Shown one piece after another: positions 60,727 to 64,000 of a stretch of DNA of 64,000 bases. The DNA is from Lysinibacillus agricola. GTDB taxonomy: Bacteria; Bacillota; Bacilli; Bacillales_A; Planococcaceae. Under the pieces are notes generated by a model that ran no database searches, was not told the origin of the DNA, and saw only the letters and a list, made by a program, of their open reading frames with translations. The position numbers and the translations under genes are program-made. Numbering within the stretch: the first letter of the stretch is position 1; each line of letters begins with the position of its first letter. Location: the NCBI RefSeq assembly GCF_016638705.1, contig NZ_CP067341.1:499501-563500 (forward strand), written 5' to 3'.

Positions 60727-61779
60727 ATGAAAAAAAGTTGGCAGATAGGTGGCGCATTTGTAGGATTAATCGTTGGAGCTGGCTTTGCATCAGGACAAGA
60801 AATTATGCAATACTTTACGAGCTTTGGTCTTTACGGTATTGCAGGAGGAATTGTCGCAACAATCGCATTTGCATTTTTAGGGATGAGTCTAGCGCAATTA
60901 GGAGCAGACACACAAACGACATCACATAAAGAGGTTATATATCAAATTGGTGGGCGTTATGTAGGGGTTTTATTAGATATAGTCATTACGTTTTTCTTAT
61001 TTGGTGTTGCCGTTGTTATGTTTGCTGGATCGGGGTCAACATTTGAGCAAATGTTTGGAATAAGCCCGATGATTGGCAGTATTTTTATGGTAATCATGAC
61101 GATTTTAACATTGCTATTAAATGTAAAAAATATTATTAATATAATAGCTTTAGTGACACCATATTTAATGGCAATCGTTTTTATTATATTAATTTACTCC
61201 ATTTTCACAATGGACTTAACAATTGCAGAACAGAATGCTTTAGCGAAAGAACAAACATCTGCAGCTTCAAATTGGATAATGGGGGCACTGCTCTATGTTT
61301 CTTATAACATAGCTGCTGGTACTGCGATGTTAATTGTTATGGGTGGAACAGTAAAAGAGCGCAAGGTTGCCGGTTTAGGCGGTTTTCTTGGCGGTTTAAT
61401 GCTTGGTGTTCTAATAATACTTATTAATATTGCTTTGTTTGTTAAAATGGACGTTGTTGGTGGGGTAGCAATGCCAACATTAGAGCTAGCAAAACAAATT
61501 CATCCTGCAGTGGGTGTCTTAATGTCCATTGCTTTATTAGGCATGATGTACAATACAGCTGTAGGAATGCTTTATGCATTTACAGTACGTTTTATAGCGC
61601 CTGATCATCAATATTTTAAAATAGGCATTGTGGTCATTGGTTTAATAGGCTTTGCTGCAAGTTTAGTAGGGTTTACGACATTGGTTGGAAAAGTATATTC
61701 AACAATGGGGTATTTAGGCTTTGCATTAATCATTGCGATTATCATCTCGTGGCTACGTAAAATAACGGCAACTGCATAG
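60727..61779 (+). CDS. YkvI-family membrane transporter
   Basis: 350 residues, about ten membrane helices. N-terminal GGAFVGLIVGAGFASGQEIM is the glycine-rich helix 1 break of LeuT/APC-fold transporters and is characteristic of YkvI. Other helices: YVGVLLDIVITFFLFGVAVV, YNIAAGTAMLIVMGG, LGGFLGGLMLGVLIILINIA, and a C-terminal YLGFALIIAIIISWLRK. ATG 60727 follows AAGTAGGTG. Substrate unknown; placed after the D-amino-acid operon it may import amino acids or peptide-derived compounds. Confidence 0.85.
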   Translation: MKKSWQIGGAFVGLIVGAGFASGQEIMQYFTSFGLYGIAGGIVATIAFAFLGMSLAQLGADTQTTSHKEVIYQIGGRYVGVLLDIVITFFLFGVAVVMFAGSGSTFEQMFGISPMIGSIFMVIMTILTLLLNVKNIINIIALVTPYLMAIVFIILIYSIFTMDLTIAEQNALAKEQTSAASNWIMGALLYVSYNIAAGTAMLIVMGGTVKERKVAGLGGFLGGLMLGVLIILINIALFVKMDVVGGVAMPTLELAKQIHPAVGVLMSIALLGMMYNTAVGMLYAFTVRFIAPDHQYFKIGIVVIGLIGFAASLVGFTTLVGKVYSTMGYLGFALIIAIIISWLRKITATA

Positions 61780-62029
61780 GGATAACCGATATCCGTCATT
61801 ATTATGAATGATTAAAAAGAACATTAATAAAAAAATTTATAAATCTAGTAGTTATAAGGGCTAGTAATGACTTGTAGTTGGTAGACAATCTATAATTCTA
61901 ATAGAAGGAATGGTATAATTAGAGGATAACAAAATAAAGGTTTTTAAGGGTGATTGGCAGTCTTCTCTATTTACTCCTCATTAGTAATTTTATTTACTAG
62001 TGTTAACGGAGAGGAAGGAGGGATTGCTA
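61780..62029. other. Leader of the type I toxin gene
   Basis: No gene. A -10-like TATAAT lies at 61914-61919, and a strong GGAAGGAGGG stands just before the toxin start. A 63-codon frame at 61954 overlaps the toxin in another frame and has no ribosome site. Confidence 0.5.
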
Positions 62030-62125
62030 ATGTCAATATTCGAAGCATTAAGCATAGCTATTGGTCTTGGCACTTTAATCGTAGCTGTCTTAGCTTTATC
62101 CTTTACTTTTTCGCAAAAAAAGTAA
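62030..62125 (+). CDS. Holin-like type I toxin peptide, 31 residues
   Basis: ATG 62030 follows GGAAGGAGGG. The peptide starts MSIFEALSIAIGLGTLIVAV, continues LALSFTFSQKK, and has one membrane helix with a Lys-Lys end. This matches the small putative holin-like toxins of bacilli (TxpA/BsrG type), which start M(T/S)xFEALSLMIAF and damage the membrane. The mRNA runs into a hairpin at 62124, and a candidate antisense promoter faces it from 62262-62291, which is the usual layout of such type I toxin-antitoxin pairs. Too short for routine gene calling. Confidence 0.75.
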   Translation: MSIFEALSIAIGLGTLIVAVLALSFTFSQKK

Positions 62126-62170
62126 AAGCACCCTTTCAAACCTAGGCCATAGGGTAGGGTGCTTTTTACT
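62124..62170 (+). terminator. Bidirectional terminator between toxin and antisense RNA
   Basis: AAAAGCACCCT pairs with AGGGTGCTTTT around a loop containing CCTAGG; T-rich on both sides. Confidence 0.8.
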
Positions 62171-62218
62171 CTATAATTTTGTGCCAATCGCTCTTGAAGC
62201 GTTTGTTTTGTTACTTAG

Positions 62219-62252
62219 ACCGTTTGGTGTTATCAGCACCATTCGGTTTTTT
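62219..62252 (+). terminator. Second terminator downstream of the toxin
   Basis: ACCGTTTGGTG pairs with CACCATTCGGT (two mismatches) across 7 bases, followed by TTTTTTCTT. It would stop toxin transcripts that pass the first hairpin, giving an extended 3' UTR that the antisense RNA can cover. Confidence 0.7.
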
Positions 62253-62699
62253 CTTATTTATATTATATCATATCATATCATATCATAACAATTCCATTTA
62301 ACATGAATTTCTCACTACTGTCCCCGTTTTCACCTTTACCACCGGTTTCGGTGCATACATAAATCCTAAAAAGAAATCTATAGAAAATATACGCAGTGCA
62401 AACGAAAATTTTTGAATGATAGTAGTGATGAAATTAAACGATCAATCATACAGTAAATGTATCTATTAAACATTCGAGGGTGTTTTTATTTTCTGCTTTA
62501 AGTTATGTAAATTCTCACAAAAGGTATTTTAATTCTACTTTATTGCTAGACACCAATTTTTGTGAATGCTATATTAATGGTGTCATAGTTTTTTTATAAT
62601 TTAAGAAAAATCAGGTTTCATCACCAAGAGATGGGATGGCCCAAAACTTTTTCTAATTATAAGGAGTGATGGAGTAAAGAGTTATAAGAAGGATGATAG
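62253..62699. other. Intergenic stretch before the TetR gene
   Basis: No gene. It contains a short TATCA tandem repeat (about 62266-62286) overlapping the antisense promoter spacer, and a small GC-rich patch near 62330-62360 (CACCGGTTTCGGTG). Confidence 0.45.
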
Positions 62700-63356
62700 A
62701 TGCCTATGGTAAAGAAAACGTTAAAACAACGCATTGTTGACGCTTCCGTAGTGCTATTTCAGCAAGATGGCTATCACAATGTAACTGTTGATCGCATTGT
62801 CGAATATATTGGTGCATCAAAGGGTGGATTTTATCATAATTTTAAATCGAAAGATGAACTATTGTATGAAATTCATGATGTATTTATTTCTTATGTTATT
62901 AAACGGTCACAGGAGGCATATGACAAATACGATACACCGATTACTCGTTTATGTGCAATGCTACAAACGCTGACACAAGTATTTGATATGTATCAAGCAC
63001 ATATTACTGTTTTTTATGAGGAAAGTCGTTCATTGCCAGAGGAATATAGTGAAATTATTCATAATAAACGAGACCAATATCGGGATATTTTACAAAAAGT
63101 CATAGAGGAAGGCCAGCAAACAAAGGATTTTCGTACAGAACTACCTTGTACTATTGTAACGATGGCTATTGTTGGGATGATCAACTGGACATACAAATGG
63201 TTTAAACAAACAGGTCCATTGACAATGGAGGAAATTACAGAGGTATTTACGGATATGGTATTGCGTGCGATTGTCACTGAACAAGCAATGGAAGAAGCAG
63301 TTCAATTTATGGTAAAGGGGAAGCCAGCAGCAGAGACTGGTTTTATTAATTTTTAA
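62700..63356 (+). CDS. TetR/AcrR-family regulator, fatty-acid type
   Basis: 218 residues; ATG 62700, with ATG 62706 also possible, after GAAGGATGATAG. N-terminal TetR HTH: RIVDASVVLFQQDGYHNVTV then GASKGGFYHNFKSKDELLYE. The C-terminal ligand domain (from about 80) resembles regulators of acyl-CoA metabolism, and the gene precedes an acyl-CoA dehydrogenase with a perfect palindrome between them. It probably represses fatty-acid or branched-chain degradation until acyl-CoA binds. Confidence 0.9.
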   Translation: MPMVKKTLKQRIVDASVVLFQQDGYHNVTVDRIVEYIGASKGGFYHNFKSKDELLYEIHDVFISYVIKRSQEAYDKYDTPITRLCAMLQTLTQVFDMYQAHITVFYEESRSLPEEYSEIIHNKRDQYRDILQKVIEEGQQTKDFRTELPCTIVTMAIVGMINWTYKWFKQTGPLTMEEITEVFTDMVLRAIVTEQAMEEAVQFMVKGKPAAETGFINF

Positions 63357-63361
63357 AACAA

Positions 63362-63375
63362 ACCGACTAGTCGGT
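63362..63375. promoter_or_regulatory. Palindromic TetR-type operator
   Basis: ACCGACTAGTCGGT, a perfect 14-bp palindrome six bases after the tetR stop and upstream of the acyl-CoA dehydrogenase gene. Similar ACCGACTAGTCGGT-like sites are bound by FadR-type TetR repressors in bacilli and relatives. Confidence 0.75.
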
Positions 63376-63408
63376 ATTCATCTTCATTCAGTTACCACTG
63401 AATGAAGA

Positions 63409-63501
63409 TAAAGCCTCCGGTGGATGTCACGGATTTTGAAAGGAATGAATTGTGCTGGCACAATTCAAAATCCGGACGCAATTACGCCAAGGCGAAATTG
63501 A
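63409..63501. repeat. Dispersed structured repeat C, copy 2 (short form)
   Basis: Starts TAAAGCCTCCGGTGGATGTC and ends AATTACGCCAAGGCGAAATT plus GA, like the copy at 35798. The centre is a different hairpin: GGATTTTGAA/TTCAAAATCC around GAATTGTGC/GCACAATTC. It lies in the leader of the acyl-CoA dehydrogenase gene. Confidence 0.75.
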
Positions 63502-63567
63502 TTTTTGTGTGCAACTGTCGTCTGAACGAAATCTGCTATGGCAAATTAAAAATTAGGGGGACTAGGG

Positions 63568-64000
63568 ATGAACTTTGAACTAACGAAAGAGCAAGCGATG
63601 ATTCGAGACATGGTGCGTGATTTTGCTGAAAAAGAAATTAAACCGTATGCTCGGGAGGTTGACGAGACATCGACAATGAGAATAGAGAGCTTTCAAAAAA
63701 TGGCAGAGCTAGGCTTATTGGGTATCCCATTTCCTGAGGAATATGGTGGTTCAGGCGGAGATACGGTTTCCTACGCGCTTGCTGTTGAAGAAATCGGCCG
63801 TGCGTGTGGTGGCACAGGATTAAGCTATGCAGCAGCAGTTAGCTTAGGTGCTTCGCCTATTTACAACTTCGGCACAGAGGAGCAAAAGCAGGAATGGCTT
63901 GTTCCGTTAGCGAAGGGTGAAACGTTAGGTTCATTTGGCTTAACAGAGCCTAATGCAGGTTCAGATGCTGGTGGGACACTAACAACAGCCGTAATTGATG
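63568..64000 (+). CDS. Acyl-CoA dehydrogenase, 5' part
   Basis: The first 144 residues of a flavoprotein that oxidises acyl-CoA to trans-2-enoyl-CoA, cut by the window end. ATG 63568 follows AGGGGGACTAGGG. N-terminal helical domain (LTKEQAMIRDMVRDFAEKEI KP; MAELGLLGIPFPEEYGGSGG) and the start of the middle beta domain with SFGLTEPNAGSDAGG, the FAD/substrate signature. It sits downstream of the TetR regulator and its operator, and probably heads a degradation operon continuing beyond the window. Confidence 0.93.
   Translation, partial: MNFELTKEQAMIRDMVRDFAEKEIKPYAREVDETSTMRIESFQKMAELGLLGIPFPEEYGGSGGDTVSYALAVEEIGRACGGTGLSYAAAVSLGASPIYNFGTEEQKQEWLVPLAKGETLGSFGLTEPNAGSDAGGTLTTAVID

Larger units (their letters stand above)
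62110..62256 (-). ncRNA. Candidate antisense antitoxin RNA
   Basis: Minus-strand promoter: -35 TTGTTA (62291-62286), 18-base spacer, -10 TATAAT (62267-62262), predicting a start near 62256. Transcription would run towards the toxin gene and end at the shared hairpin (62124-62166), which on this strand is followed by TTTTACTTTTTTTG. The RNA of about 140 bases would cover the 3' end of the toxin mRNA, like RatA on txpA. Inferred from layout only. Confidence 0.55.

Noticed and set aside
61954..62145. 63-codon ORF overlapping the toxin
   Set aside because: Different frame from the toxin peptide; its start lacks a ribosome site while the toxin has an excellent one.

Overview
The window looks like a chromosomal segment of a low-GC, spore-forming Firmicute of the Bacillaceae/Planococcaceae type, most likely Lysinibacillus or a close relative. 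This rests on AT-rich sequence with AGGAGG-type ribosome sites, a Spo0E-like phosphatase, Spx, OhrR, HemAT and YkvI-type proteins, and an SE1561-like small protein. It is an inference from gene content. No rRNA or tRNA gene was seen.

Region 1 (1-13.9 kb) is an accessory surface-structure island. After the tail of thiF come a frameshifted AtxA/Mga/RofA-type PRD regulator, 2.3 kb of decayed DNA (a broken PagR-like ArsR regulator and an IS630 remnant), then a sortase-assembled pilus cluster. The cluster holds a 1419-residue adhesin with an IPKTG signal, a SpaA/BcpA-type pilin with a YPKN motif and an LPSTG signal, and two class C sortases separated by a broken DUF4046-like gene. A Spo0E-like gene too small for routine calling closes it.

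Region 2 (13.9-25 kb) is a patchwork of mobile DNA and broken genes: IS66 remnant, truncated and frameshifted hemAT, intact PAS-HD-GYP protein, a TIR-bounded IS derivative, frameshifted sce7726 gene, internally deleted IS605/TnpB element, M23 peptidase remnant, and an intact IS3/IS150-type element. The ohr/ohrR pair and a nitroreductase sit inside it.

Region 3 (25-39 kb) carries small regulated modules: a MerR regulator with a 19-bp-spacer promoter; a MocR-type regulator divergent from an amidotransferase and an esterase; MarR overlapping a UvrA-like ABC ATPase; a zinc alcohol dehydrogenase; an IS3-like element whose DDE triad is replaced by N/S/Q; an ECF sigma factor; a truncated M20 amidohydrolase; and an Spx-like/MarR pair with twin palindromes upstream.

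Region 4 (39-51.5 kb) is more stable: ABC-F ATPase, SE1561-like protein, SpsG-like protein, NAD(P)-binding protein, FMN reductase, a giant SF1 helicase with a linked winged-helix-like partner, and a GT2-TPR glycosyltransferase. It holds a 36-copy 21-bp minisatellite and other degenerate intergenic tandem repeats.

Region 5 (51.8-64 kb) has topB, a very AT-rich insert with an unrecognised membrane protein flanked by two small ORFs, and an operon (RpiR regulator, M20 hydrolase, GNAT, enolase-superfamily racemase) matching the known N-succinylamino-acid D-to-L conversion set, followed by a YkvI transporter. It ends with a likely type I toxin-antitoxin locus, a TetR regulator with a palindromic operator, and the start of an acyl-CoA dehydrogenase gene.

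Several breaks fall in homopolymer runs, so real decay, phase variation and sequencing error must be told apart before the pseudogene calls are accepted.
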